DNA from: Oceanicaulis alexandrii DSM 11625
GTDB lineage: Bacteria; Pseudomonadota; Alphaproteobacteria; Caulobacterales; Maricaulaceae
Direction: 5' to 3'
DNA: 64,000 nucleotides
Assembly: GCF_000420265.1 (NCBI RefSeq)
Contig: NZ_ATUP01000001.1
Span: forward strand, 2,542,001-2,606,000
Shown here: in pieces, positions 51,402-60,008 of the stretch
How positions within the stretch are numbered: the first letter of the stretch is position 1
Layout: each line of letters begins with the position of its first letter
Made by a program: the position numbers and the translations under genes
The notes under the pieces: generated by a model
What the model was told of the DNA's origin: nothing
What the model saw: only the letters and a program-made list of their open reading frames with translations
The model's database searches: none

Positions 51402-52447
51402 GGCCAGCCGACGCGGTCGAAGATGCGTTGGGCTTCGCCGGCGTTCTCGCCGAGCGCGTCCACATTCACATCATCTGACGCATAGGCGCCGAAGGCGTCC
51501 AGCACGTCATTGTCATACGTGACGTCTGCGATCACCGGATACTCGTTGGTCAGCTCGGCGAAGGCGCGCTGGGAGTCTTCGGTCAACAGATATTCTAGAA
51601 AGGCGATCGCGTTCTCGCGATGCGGCGCATTGGCGGCCAGACCGGCGCCGGACACGTTCACATGGGCGCCGCCCTCGCCAAGGCCGGCGAAGACAACGCC
51701 GATCTGGTCCGCTATCTCCTGATCGCCCGGATCCTCAGAGCGCATGATCCGCGCAAGATAGTAATGGTTGATGATGGCCACATCGCATTCGCGCGCAGCG
51801 ACGGCGCGGATCTGGTCGGTGTCGCCGCCCTGGGGCGGGCGCGCCAGATTGCTGACCACGCCTTCAGCCCAGGCTTCAGCGGCGTCTGCGCCTTGCTGGG
51901 CCACCATGGCCGCCAGAAGCGACTGATTGTAGACATTGTTGGACGAGCGCACGCAGATCCGGCCCGCCCATTCCGGCGCCGTCAGGTCGCTGAAATTATT
52001 GATCAGGGATGGGTCCACACGATCCTTGGCGTAGGCGATGACGCGAACCCGGCTGGCGAAGCCGAACCAGTCGCCATCGGGCTGGCGCAGATTGGCGGGC
52101 ACCGCTTGCAAGGTGTCAGCAAGTTCGGGCGCGGGCTGGAACAGCCCCGCTTCATCGGCGCGCCAGAGCCGGCCTGCATCCACCGTGATCACCACGTCCG
52201 CCTGGGAGCGGTCGCCATCGGCGCGTACGCGCTCGATCAGCAAATCACCCGGCGCTTCAATGACATTGACCGCAATCCCGGTCTCCTCAGTGAAGGCGGC
52301 GTAGACCTGATCGTCAGACGCGTAATGCCGCGCCGTATAGACATTCACCACTTCGCCGTCAGGTGATCCCGACGGGCTGCAGGCGCCCAGAGCCGTCAGA
52401 CCCATCAGTCCGGCGAAAAGGCTTGAGCAGGCTGAGGCGAGTTTCAT
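51398..52447 (-). CDS. fbpA: Ferric-iron binding lipoprotein (FbpA-like)
   Basis: 349-residue solute-binding protein. The signal ends in a lipobox 'LGAC' with lipidated Cys near residue 23, so it is anchored rather than free. The iron-binding tyrosine pair is visible in 'INHYYLAR', and 'YTARHY' at the start of the mature protein is the family motif. Overlaps the permease by 4 bp. No adjacent iron regulator gene is seen. Confidence 0.9.
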   Translation of the reverse strand: MKLASACSSLFAGLMGLTALGACSPSGSPDGEVVNVYTARHYASDDQVYAAFTEETGIAVNVIEAPGDLLIERVRADGDRSQADVVITVDAGRLWRADEAGLFQPAPELADTLQAVPANLRQPDGDWFGFASRVRVIAYAKDRVDPSLINNFSDLTAPEWAGRICVRSSNNVYNQSLLAAMVAQQGADAAEAWAEGVVSNLARPPQGGDTDQIRAVAARECDVAIINHYYLARIMRSEDPGDQEIADQIGVVFAGLGEGGAHVNVSGAGLAANAPHRENAIAFLEYLLTEDSQRAFAELTNEYPVIADVTYDNDVLDAFGAYASDDVNVDALGENAGEAQRIFDRVGWP

Positions 52448-52506
52448 GACGTGTCCTTGGTGCTGCGAGCAGGCATATAGACGCCTCTCAGGTCCGGGGA
52501 AGCCTC

Positions 52507-52689
52507 TCACTGCCATTTCTGAGAACGTTTCGCAAGTGCGACTGCCAGCCGCATCTTCAGTTGTTCGGCGATTGCGGGCTTTTCGAGACGGAGTGACGTT
52601 CCGGAGTCAGCGCCTGTCACCGTCAGCTGTTCCATCGTCATGGCGCTGAGCGTTTTGAGCAGGCTCGCGGCGACGCATCTGATCTCCAC
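52507..52689 (-). CDS. Small hypothetical protein, uncertain
   Basis: 60-residue frame with a GTG start and a GGGAG site 7 bp before it. Its sequence is helical with no known motif. It is placed between the iron operon start and the DUF4386 gene. Real expression is not certain; the region could instead be plain intergenic. Confidence 0.35.
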   Translation of the reverse strand: MEIRCVAASLLKTLSAMTMEQLTVTGADSGTSLRLEKPAIAEQLKMRLAVALAKRSQKWQ

Positions 52690-52736
52690 GGAGGGCTCCC
52701 GATCCTTTACTGTCGCCGGTGCTCTAGGAGAATCTG

Positions 52737-53411
52737 ATGACGTCAGCGACACACCCGGCGAGCCCTGAGTTCGCATTCCGACCGACTGCGCGTTTCGCAG
52801 GCGTGCTCTATCTCGCCATTATCGTCTTGGGACTGGTCAGCGAAGTCTTGCTTCGCGGACCGGTGTTGGCTGGCGGGGCGGACGGCTTGAACCTCGCTTC
52901 GGCTCTGCCGCTCAGGCAAAGCCTGGTGGCGGACGCGCTGATGGTGATGGCTGATCTGGGGGTGGCGGTGCTGCTCTACCGGTTGCTCGCTCCGTACGGC
53001 GCCGGGCTGGCGTTGGCGGCGCTGATGTTCCGCGGCGCCCAGGCGATGGTCATCAGCGCTAATCTGCTCTTCCAGGTGCGCGCCGTGCAGCTGCTCGACG
53101 CAGGCGCGCCTTCATCCGAGGTGATCGGACTGCTGGGCGTTCAGGCGATCGGCTATGATCTGGGACTCGCCTTTTTCGGGGTGAATTGCCTTCTGACGGC
53201 GCTTCTGCTGATCCGGGCCCGTGCGTTGCCGGTTTGGCTGGCGGGGCTGATCGGCGTGTCAGGGCTTGTCTATCTGACCGGAACAGGGCTGCGTCTTCTG
53301 GCGCCGGAGGCCTATGACAGCTTCGCGCTGGCCTATCTGGTCCCCGTGGCGGGGGAGAGCCTGTTTGCGCTTTATCTGCTGATTGCGGGCGGGCGCTGGG
53401 TCAGGCCCTGA
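52737..53411 (+). CDS. DUF4386 membrane protein
   Basis: 224-residue DUF4386-type integral membrane protein with six hydrophobic segments from about residue 20 to 218 and a soluble N-terminal tail. 'ARFAGVLYLAIIVLGLVSEVLLRG' in outline opens the family. AGGAG lies 8 bp before the ATG. Function is unknown. It faces away from the iron operon. Confidence 0.85.
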   Translation: MTSATHPASPEFAFRPTARFAGVLYLAIIVLGLVSEVLLRGPVLAGGADGLNLASALPLRQSLVADALMVMADLGVAVLLYRLLAPYGAGLALAALMFRGAQAMVISANLLFQVRAVQLLDAGAPSSEVIGLLGVQAIGYDLGLAFFGVNCLLTALLLIRARALPVWLAGLIGVSGLVYLTGTGLRLLAPEAYDSFALAYLVPVAGESLFALYLLIAGGRWVRP

Positions 53412-53424
53412 GCCGAATAGCAAA

Positions 53425-53450
53425 AACCCCGGCTCGGTTGAGCCGGGGTT
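53425..53450 (-). terminator. Terminator for the tRNA-Val gene
   Basis: AACCCCGGCTC pairs with GAGCCGGGGTT (11 bp, 4-nt loop). The T-run is on the minus strand, so it serves the tRNA gene most clearly; on the plus strand the tail is poor. Confidence 0.75.
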
Positions 53451-53469
53451 CGCGCCTCTTCAGGCATAT

Positions 53470-53544
53470 TGGTGGGCGATACAAGGATCGAACTTGTGAC
53501 CCCTTCGGTGTGAACGAAGTGCTCTACCGCTGAGCTAATCGCCC
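53470..53544 (-). tRNA. tRNA-Val (CAC)
   Basis: The minus strand folds as a full tRNA: acceptor GGGCGAT pairs with ATCGCCC, D-arm GCTC...GAGC, anticodon stem CTTCG-loop-CGAAG with the loop TTCACAC (anticodon CAC, reading GUG), T-arm with GTTCGATC, and CCA is encoded. The 75 nt with CCA is normal length. A consensus-like promoter lies just upstream. Confidence 0.93.
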
Positions 53545-53557
53545 TCAAGAGGCGCGG

Positions 53558-53586
53558 GTTTTATGCCGGGGACTCAATAGGGTCAA
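53558..53586 (-). promoter_or_regulatory. Sigma-70 promoter of the tRNA-Val gene
   Basis: On the minus strand TTGACC (53581-53586), a 17-bp spacer and TAAAAC (53558-53563), 13 nt before the tRNA 5' end. Strong by sequence for this genome. Confidence 0.7.
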
Positions 53587-53837
53587 GCGGGCGGGCGCAG
53601 GAAACGCAGACTCGATGCAGATCGGGCGCAGCCGGGCTTCTGCTAAGTTACAGAAATTCCTCGGTTGCATAATTTTTTTTCGAAAAAGTGGCCCGTCATA
53701 CTTTCGTCAAGAAGAAATATCACTTATAGACCCGCGTCTCGCTACAGGGCTGTCTCAGTCTGTAGCTAACAAATCCAAATGATAATGAACCCTACGCACG
53801 CGAGCTGCTGCGCGTGTTTGAAGGAGGTTTCTCCCCC
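53587..53837 (+). other. AT-rich leader/promoter region before the small conserved gene
   Basis: This stretch is much richer in A/T than its surroundings and holds a T8 tract, a TATAGA-like -10 (53725-53730), a GATAAT-like -10 (53781-53786) and a CACGCG/CGCGTG hairpin close to the ribosome site. No open reading frame of note is seen. A regulated or strong promoter with a structured leader is inferred. Confidence 0.5.
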
Positions 53838-54056
53838 ATGGCCACCAACGACTTCTGCACCCGTGAAGGTGCGCTCCGCCTCAAAGAACGTATCGAAGCA
53901 TACTGGAAAGAGCGCGGCTACGACGTGAACATTGAACTGACCGAAGCCGGCTTCATGCCGGCCATGCGTTCGGCGCGCACCGATGTGCGCTCCAACATGG
54001 TCAACGGCATGCCGCGCCCGGCGAACGACCGTTCTTCCGAGCGCCGCAGCGCCTAA
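53838..54056 (+). CDS. Small conserved-looking basic protein with very strong ribosome site
   Basis: 72-residue protein without signal or membrane helix. The first half is helical ('CTREGALRLKERIEAYWKERGYDV', part), the second half basic with Met-rich 'DVRSNMVNGMPRP'. A perfect AAGGAGGT lies 9 nt before the ATG, so it is likely abundant. I think similar short proteins occur in other alphaproteobacteria, but I cannot name the family. Its stop overlaps the end of the converging phosphatase gene. Confidence 0.75.
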   Translation: MATNDFCTREGALRLKERIEAYWKERGYDVNIELTEAGFMPAMRSARTDVRSNMVNGMPRPANDRSSERRSA

Positions 54057-54748
54057 GCGCTTTTGCGTGTGACGATCAGCTCGGCCAACAGGTCGGGCAA
54101 CACGCCATACGCCGCAAAAAGCCGGTCCGCACCCAGCGTGCGGGCCGGCTTTTCGCTATAACCGCCCTCGAATATCACTGACCCGGCGCCCGCCGCTTTC
54201 GCCGCCAGGGCATCGGGTTCTGAATCCCCTACCAGAACGCACGCATGGTCGATGGGCTCTCCGCCCACAGCGACCAACAGGTGCGAGGCGTCCGGTTTCT
54301 TGGCTGGCGCATCTTCCGGTCCGATCACCCGTTCGAATCGGTGGCGCATGTTCAGCGCGTCCAGCAAGGGAATCGCCAGCTGAGTCGGTTTGTTGGTGCA
54401 GACCGACAACCGCGCCCCCGCCGCCGCCAGCGAATCGAGCGCCGCCTCAACGCCCGCAAACGGTCGTGAATGGCGGGCGATGTCTGCGCGATAGGCGTCC
54501 AGAAACACCGTCAGCCTGTCGGTCACCAGCTCCGCGTCCGGCGACGGGCGTCCCTCACGCTCGAAAGCGCGCTCGATCAGGGCGCGGGCGCCGCGGCCCA
54601 CCATGGCGCGCACATCCTCAAGCGGCACCGGATCGAACCCCAAAGGCCCGACGCTTTCATTGAGCGCCCGCACCAGATCGGGCGCCGTGTCCACCAGCGT
54701 GCCGTCAAGGTCAAAGGCGATCCGGGCGCCGTTCAGATTGGTATGCAT
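54053..54748 (-). CDS. gph: Phosphoglycolate phosphatase-like HAD hydrolase
   Basis: 231-residue HAD phosphatase. Motif I is 'FDLDGTLVDT' with Asp13 and Asp15, and 'VCTNKP', 'KKPDASHLL' and 'VGDSEPDALAA' give motifs II to IV. The cap is helical. It would remove 2-phosphoglycolate made in DNA repair or oxygenation. The 3' end overlaps the convergent small gene by 4 bp. Confidence 0.9.
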   Translation of the reverse strand: MHTNLNGARIAFDLDGTLVDTAPDLVRALNESVGPLGFDPVPLEDVRAMVGRGARALIERAFEREGRPSPDAELVTDRLTVFLDAYRADIARHSRPFAGVEAALDSLAAAGARLSVCTNKPTQLAIPLLDALNMRHRFERVIGPEDAPAKKPDASHLLVAVGGEPIDHACVLVGDSEPDALAAKAAGAGSVIFEGGYSEKPARTLGADRLFAAYGVLPDLLAELIVTRKSA

Positions 54749-54878
54749 GGGCTCTCACATTGGGTTTCAGAGGCATCAGAGAATGTGACGCGTCTGTGCG
54801 GTCGCGTCTTCTGTCTTGATAGGCTATAGCGCTCAGGCGTGAAAAACGCTGCAGATTCCTCACTACGGAGCCCGGCTC

Positions 54879-56237
54879 ATGTCCTCTCGCCCCCGCGCCG
54901 CAATCATCCTCGCCGCCGGCCATGGCAAGCGTATGAAATCGGCGATGGCCAAGCCGCTCCACGCGATTGCGGGCCGCTCCATGCTCGACTGGTCGCTGGC
55001 GCTGGCGGACGCGGTGAAGGCGGACCGGAAAGTGGTGGTCTGGGGCGCGCATGCGCCGGAGGTGAAAACCCAGGCTGAGGCGGCAGGTGCGGAGACCGCT
55101 GTGCAGGACCCGCCCCAGGGCACCGGTCATGCCGTGCAACAGGCGCAAGACGCGCTGTCCGGCTTTGAGGGCGATGTGATCGTGCTCTACGCTGATACCC
55201 CGCTGATCCAGCCCGAAACCGTTGAGCGCGTGTTTGACGCGCTTGGAGAGGGCGCGGCGGTGTCCGTTTTGGGCTTCGAGCCGGACGCGCCGGGCGGCTA
55301 TGGCCGTCTGATCGAGAACGCCGAGGGCGGGCTTGAGGCGATTGTCGAGGCCAAGGACGCCAGCGCGGACGAGCTGAAGGTCCGCTTGTGCAATTCCGGC
55401 GTTCTGGCCATGCCCGCCGAACTCATGTTCGAGTTGTTGGGCGAGGTGACCAATGAGAACGCCAGCGGCGAGTATTACCTCACCGATCTTGTGGGGCTGG
55501 CGCGCGGACGCGGCCTGCCCGCAAAAGCGGTGAAGGCGGATGCGGATGAGGTGCTGGGCGTGAACTCGCGCGTGGACCTCGCCGACGCTGAAGCGGCGTT
55601 TCAGGCCCGCGCCCGACACAGCGCGATGGTGGAGGGGGTGACCCTGATCGCGCCCGAAACCGTCTTTTTCAGCCATGACACAATGATCGAGAACGATGTG
55701 GTGATCGAACCCCATGTGGTGTTCGGGCCGGGCGTGGTGGTGAAATCCGGCGCCCGCATTCGCGCCTATTCCCACCTGGAAGGCGCTGAAGTGCATGGCG
55801 GCTGCGAGGTTGGTCCCTATGCCCGCCTGCGTCCGGGGGCTGTGCTGAAGGCCGGCGCCAAGGTCGGCAATTTCGTCGAAGTGAAAAAAGCGGTGCTGGG
55901 AGAGGGCGCAAAAGCGAACCACCTTTCCTATATCGGAGATGCGAGCGTGGGCGCGAAGGCCAATATCGGCGCGGGCACGATCACGTGTAATTATGACGGG
56001 TTTCTCAAGCACCAGACGGTGATCGGGGCGGGCGCCTTTATTGGCTCCAATTCGTCTCTGGTGGCGCCGGTCAGTATTGGCGAGGGCGCGATGACCGGAT
56101 CGGGCAGCGTGATCACCGATAGCGTGCCCGATGATGCGCTTGCGGTGTCGCGCGCCAAGCAGATGAACAAAGAGGGCTGGGCGGCGCGTTTCAGACGCGC
56201 CATGTCCGCTAAAAAAGACAAGATCAAGAAGGGATAG
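54879..56237 (+). CDS. glmU: Bifunctional UDP-GlcNAc pyrophosphorylase / glucosamine-1-P acetyltransferase
   Basis: 452-residue enzyme making UDP-GlcNAc for peptidoglycan and lipid A. The N-terminal nucleotidyltransferase has 'LAAGHGKRMKSAMAKPLH'-type loop (residues ~10-27), and the C-terminal half is a left-handed beta-helix ('GVVVKSGARIRAYSHL', 'NIGAGTITCNYDG' and 'FIGSNSSLVAPV' motifs). GGAG precedes the start. It is followed 2 bp later by the dehydrogenase gene. Confidence 0.96.
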   Translation: MSSRPRAAIILAAGHGKRMKSAMAKPLHAIAGRSMLDWSLALADAVKADRKVVVWGAHAPEVKTQAEAAGAETAVQDPPQGTGHAVQQAQDALSGFEGDVIVLYADTPLIQPETVERVFDALGEGAAVSVLGFEPDAPGGYGRLIENAEGGLEAIVEAKDASADELKVRLCNSGVLAMPAELMFELLGEVTNENASGEYYLTDLVGLARGRGLPAKAVKADADEVLGVNSRVDLADAEAAFQARARHSAMVEGVTLIAPETVFFSHDTMIENDVVIEPHVVFGPGVVVKSGARIRAYSHLEGAEVHGGCEVGPYARLRPGAVLKAGAKVGNFVEVKKAVLGEGAKANHLSYIGDASVGAKANIGAGTITCNYDGFLKHQTVIGAGAFIGSNSSLVAPVSIGEGAMTGSGSVITDSVPDDALAVSRAKQMNKEGWAARFRRAMSAKKDKIKKG

Positions 56238-56239
56238 CC

Positions 56240-57715
56240 ATGACCGAGCTTCTAGACCGCCTCAAGGACAAGGCTCTGCTCAAGACCCAGTCCTTCATCA
56301 ACGGCGCCTGGGTCGAGGGGAAGCCCTGGATCGAGGTGACCAGCCCGTCAAACCGGTCGGTGCTGGCGCAGATGAGCGATGTGGGCGCCAAGGGTGCGGA
56401 AGACGCGATCGACGCCGCCGCTGAAGCCTTCAAGACCTGGAAGAACACTTCGGTGTTTGAGCGGGCGGCGCTGGTGAAGAAATGGCATGACCTGATCCTC
56501 GAGCACGCCGACGATCTGGGGCATCTGATCACGGCGGAAATGGGAAAACCCTTCCCTGAAGCGCGCGGCGAAGTGGTGTATGGCGCAGGCTTTGTGGATT
56601 GGTCGGCTGAAGAGGCCAAGCGGTCCCATGGCGAGACCATCCAGACCCCGTTCCCGGGCTCGCGTGGCTGGACGATCCATCAGCCGATCGGCGTTGTCGC
56701 CTGCATCACGCCGTGGAACTTCCCCTCGGCCATGATCACCCGCAAATGCGCTCCGGCGCTGGCGGCCGGCTGCACCGTGGTGGTGAAACCCGCGCCGGAA
56801 ACGCCGCTGTCCGCCCTGGCGTTGGCCGAACTGGCCAAGCGCGCAGGTTTTCCGGACGGCGTTTTCAACGTCATTACCGGCGACGCCCCGGCCATCGGCG
56901 ATGTCTTCACCCAGTCCGACAAGGTGCGCATGGTGGGCTTCACTGGCTCCACGCCGGTGGGCAAGCTGCTGATGAAGCAGGCTTCGAGCACGGTGAAGCG
57001 TGTGGCGCTGGAGCTGGGCGGCAACGCGCCTTTCCTGATCATGGATGATGCGGACATCGAAAAAGCGGCTGACGGCGTCATCGCGTCGAAATTCCGCGCG
57101 TCTGGCCAGACCTGCGTGTCGGCGAACCGGATCATCGCTCACGCCCCTATCGCGGATAAATTGATCGCGGCGCTGAAAGAGCGCATTTCGGCCATCAAGG
57201 TGGGCGACGGGCTGACCGAAGGCGTCACCGTCGGCCCGCTGATCCATGACGAGGCGGTCGCCCGCGTCGACAAGCTGGTCGAGAACGCGCGCGAGCGTGG
57301 CGCCGTCATCCATACGGGCGGCAAGTCGCTGGCGGATGAGCTGGGCGGGTCCTTCTATGCGCCGACCCTGATCGAGGGCGGCACGGATTTCGAGCTGGAG
57401 CTGGCGTGTTTTGAAATCTTCGGCCCGGTCTGCGCAGTGTACCGCGTGGACTCTGAGGACGAGATGATCGAGCTGGCCAACTCAACGCCCTACGGCCTTG
57501 CGGCTTATGTCTACACACGCGATGTGGGCCGGGTGCACCGGATCTCCGAAGCGCTTGATTTCGGCATGATCGGGGTCAACGCGCCTATGGTGGGCTCGCC
57601 CGCCACACCGTTCGGCGGCGTCAAGGAATCCGGCATCGGCCGTGAGGGCGGCAAATGGGGCGTTGAAGAATTCACCGAGCTGAAATTCGTGCTGCTGTCA
57701 GGAGTGGATCAATGA
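56240..57715 (+). CDS. gabD: NAD(P)-dependent succinate-semialdehyde dehydrogenase
   Basis: 491-residue aldehyde dehydrogenase. 'LELGGNAPFLIMDDAD' has the general-base Glu region and 'FRASGQTCVSANRI' the catalytic Cys, both GabD-like, with 'TPWNFPSAMITRK' and '[12 protein letters not shown]' for the coenzyme. It would oxidise succinate semialdehyde to succinate. It overlaps rpiA by 4 bp and is close to glmU, so the three are transcribed together. Confidence 0.9.
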   Translation: MTELLDRLKDKALLKTQSFINGAWVEGKPWIEVTSPSNRSVLAQMSDVGAKGAEDAIDAAAEAFKTWKNTSVFERAALVKKWHDLILEHADDLGHLITAEMGKPFPEARGEVVYGAGFVDWSAEEAKRSHGETIQTPFPGSRGWTIHQPIGVVACITPWNFPSAMITRKCAPALAAGCTVVVKPAPETPLSALALAELAKRAGFPDGVFNVITGDAPAIGDVFTQSDKVRMVGFTGSTPVGKLLMKQASSTVKRVALELGGNAPFLIMDDADIEKAADGVIASKFRASGQTCVSANRIIAHAPIADKLIAALKERISAIKVGDGLTEGVTVGPLIHDEAVARVDKLVENARERGAVIHTGGKSLADELGGSFYAPTLIEGGTDFELELACFEIFGPVCAVYRVDSEDEMIELANSTPYGLAAYVYTRDVGRVHRISEALDFGMIGVNAPMVGSPATPFGGVKESGIGREGGKWGVEEFTELKFVLLSGVDQ

Positions 57716-58419
57716 GCGCGGTCGAAGACAAAACCCGGGCTGCCGAAGCGGCGCTTGAATTCATTGAAGACGGCATGACGCTGGGCCTGGGTTCGGGCTC
57801 GACCGCAGACATCTTCGTGCGGCTGCTGGGCGCGGCGCTGGAAAGCGGCTCGCTGAACAATGTCAAAGGCGTGCCCACGTCCGAGAACACGGCGCGGGTC
57901 GCGCGCGAGGCCGGAGTGCCGCTGATTGAGGTGGATCAGGCCGACAGGATCGACATCACGGTGGACGGCGCAGACGAGGTGGACGGCCGCTTCCGGCTGA
58001 TCAAAGGCGGCGGCGGTTGCCTGCTGCGTGAAAAGATCATCGCCCACGCCTCTGACCTGATGGTGGTCGTGGTGGACGAGACCAAGCTGGTGGAGACGCT
58101 GGGCGCGTTCGCCCTGCCGGTGGAGGTGGATCCGTTCGGCTTCACCATCACCGCCAAGAAAGTCTATGACGCGCTGACGGCGGCCGGCGTGGTGCGCCCG
58201 GACGTGAAGCTGCGCTGCCGGGGCGATGGCAATGATCCGTTCGTCACCGATGGCGGCCATTACATTCTCGATTGCGCCTGCAAGGCGCTGGCGGATCCCG
58301 AACAGGTCGCGGCGCGCCTGAACGCCATCCCCGGCGTGGTCGAGCACGGCCTGTTCATCAATCTCGCCCGCGCCGTCATCGTCGGCGAGGAAGAGGGCGC
58401 CCGGGTGCTGGAGCTTTAG
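57712..58419 (+). CDS. rpiA: Ribose-5-phosphate isomerase A
   Basis: 235-residue isomerase of the pentose phosphate pathway. The phosphate loop 'GLGSGSTADIFVRLLG', the catalytic 'TVDGADEVD' Asp residues and 'KGGGGCLLREKI' lysine/glutamate region are all present. Starts by overlap with gabD and ends 3 bp before the converging nitroreductase gene, leaving no room for a terminator. Confidence 0.96.
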   Translation: MSAVEDKTRAAEAALEFIEDGMTLGLGSGSTADIFVRLLGAALESGSLNNVKGVPTSENTARVAREAGVPLIEVDQADRIDITVDGADEVDGRFRLIKGGGGCLLREKIIAHASDLMVVVVDETKLVETLGAFALPVEVDPFGFTITAKKVYDALTAAGVVRPDVKLRCRGDGNDPFVTDGGHYILDCACKALADPEQVAARLNAIPGVVEHGLFINLARAVIVGEEEGARVLEL

Positions 58420-58422
58420 GGG

Positions 58423-59049
58423 TCAGCCTTCCCAGCGGCTCATGCGCGGGGCTTTGCGGGGGCGTTCGGCGGCGTCGATCCGGGGTGTTCCCACATAGAT
58501 GAAGCCCGCCACGCGTTCGCCCGGCAGCAGGCCGAGCGCGGCTTTCATGGGTTTGTCGTACGCGTACCATTCGGTCAGCCATTGCGCGCCAAAGCCCATG
58601 GCGCCCGCCGCGATCAGCAGGTTTTGACACACAGCGCCTGCAGACAGAATCTGTTCCCATTCGGGAATTTTGTGAGTTTCGTCCGTGTCTGACACCACGG
58701 CGATGACCAGCGGGGCGCGTTCGAAGCGCGTGCGTTCCAGCTCCAGTCGTTCGGCTGGCGCATCGGGCTCGATTTCGCGAAAGCGCGCCTCGAGCTTTTG
58801 ACCGAACACGGTTCGCGATTCGCCTTCAAACACGATGAAACGCCAGGGGAAGAGCTTGCCGTGATCAGGCGTGCGCGCGCCGATTCGGATCAGGGTTTCG
58901 ATCTGATCGGCGCTGGGGCCGGGTTCGCCCATATCCTTGGCCAGGGTCGAGCGTCGTCGCGCCAGGCGGGTCAGCATCTCCGCATTCGGAGCGGGAGCGG
59001 TCAGACTGTCGCCGGGATTGGGGAAGTCGGGTGAGGGAAAAGACGCCAT
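58423..59049 (-). CDS. Nitroreductase family protein (YdjA-like)
   Basis: 208-residue FMN-dependent nitroreductase. 'RRSTLAKDM', 'GARTPDHGKLFPWRFIVFEG' and 'AGAMGFGAQWLT' are FMN-contact motifs that fit the YdjA group. The substrate is unknown; quinone or nitroaromatic reduction is typical. Divergent from the TetR gene, with ~125 bp between. Confidence 0.9.
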   Translation of the reverse strand: MASFPSPDFPNPGDSLTAPAPNAEMLTRLARRRSTLAKDMGEPGPSADQIETLIRIGARTPDHGKLFPWRFIVFEGESRTVFGQKLEARFREIEPDAPAERLELERTRFERAPLVIAVVSDTDETHKIPEWEQILSAGAVCQNLLIAAGAMGFGAQWLTEWYAYDKPMKAALGLLPGERVAGFIYVGTPRIDAAERPRKAPRMSRWEG

Positions 59050-59083
59050 GATCTGCCTTCGGATCGTAAGTGAATTTTGACCG

Positions 59084-59107
59084 TATACGTGAAACGCCGC
59101 TATACGT
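59084..59107. promoter_or_regulatory. Direct repeat between nitroreductase and TetR genes
   Basis: TATACGT occurs at 59084-59090 and again at 59101-59107, in the space between two divergent genes. It could be a TetR-type half-site pair or overlapping promoter elements. The regulator is not proven. Confidence 0.35.
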
Positions 59108-59174
59108 TGTAGCCTAGCACGTCCGGATCAAGTCGGCGCCTGCCCGATGCAGGCTTGGACCGGTCGGGCGAACG

Positions 59175-59909
59175 ATGAAAGTTGGGGATTTGACAATCAA
59201 CGCCGTTACCGAAGACGCGCTCAGCCCGGCGGAACGCCGCCGCCGCAAAGTGCGCGATGCGATCATCCATGCTGCCGAAACGATCTTTACCGAAGAGGGA
59301 GAGGCGGGGCTGTCCATGCGCCGCATCGCAGAGCGCATCGATTACTCGCCGGCGGCGCTCTACAAGTATTTCGATTCCAAGGAAGCCCTGTTCCGCGAGA
59401 TCCGTGAAAGCTTTTTCGAGCGTCTGCATGACCGGATGAAAGCGGTGAGCGAAGCGGTCGATGACGGCCCGATGCTGGGGACCGCCTGTATTCGCGCCTA
59501 TGTCGAGACAGGGCTGGAACAGCCCGGTCACTACAAGCTGGCCTTCTCGTCCTTCCCTGATATCGACGACAATCCCGAAGAAACTTACGCCTATGCCGCT
59601 GCGGAGTTTCTCGATCAGATGATCAAGCAAGGCATGGAGCAGGGCTGGTTCCGTTCGGTGGATTTGAAGCTCGCTGCGAAATCCGTCTGGGCTTCAGCCC
59701 ATGGTCTGACCCAGCTGGCGGTGGCGATCCCGCAGTTTCCCTGCTCATTGCCGGTGTTCAGCGATGAAGAGCGTGCGCCTGACGAGCTGACGGATGAGTA
59801 TGTGCGCGCCGAGCTGGACCGTTTGATCCGGTTCCACGGTGAAGTCATCCTGCGCGGCCTGGGCACGACCCGTCTTGTGGATCGCCTGGACGCCGGGGAG
59901 CGCTTCTAG
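59175..59909 (+). CDS. TetR-family transcriptional regulator
   Basis: 244-residue regulator. The helix-turn-helix is at ~30-75 ('AAETIFTEEGEAGLSMRRIAERI', 'SPAALYKYFDSKEALF'), and the rest is a helical ligand domain. Position directly before the efflux pair suggests it represses it. Alternatively it controls the divergent nitroreductase gene. Confidence 0.9.
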   Translation: MKVGDLTINAVTEDALSPAERRRRKVRDAIIHAAETIFTEEGEAGLSMRRIAERIDYSPAALYKYFDSKEALFREIRESFFERLHDRMKAVSEAVDDGPMLGTACIRAYVETGLEQPGHYKLAFSSFPDIDDNPEETYAYAAAEFLDQMIKQGMEQGWFRSVDLKLAAKSVWASAHGLTQLAVAIPQFPCSLPVFSDEERAPDELTDEYVRAELDRLIRFHGEVILRGLGTTRLVDRLDAGERF

Positions 59910-59944
59910 CTGGAAAATTGATAAAGTTCGGATAAGTGAACGCT

Positions 59945-59991
59945 GTTTGCTTTTCAAACGACGTTTGCCGTCCTATATGCTATCTCGCATA
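59945..59991 (+). promoter_or_regulatory. Candidate TetR operator and promoter of the efflux pair
   Basis: CAAACG-A-CGTTTG (59955-59967) is a perfect 13-bp palindrome. GTTTG is repeated just upstream (59945-59949), giving overlapping half-sites. TATGC/GCATA (59976-59980, 59987-59991) makes another inverted repeat across a possible -10 region, ahead of the adaptor gene. Binding of the TetR protein is inferred. Confidence 0.5.
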
Positions 59992-60008
59992 GTACAGGAA
60001 TATCCGTC

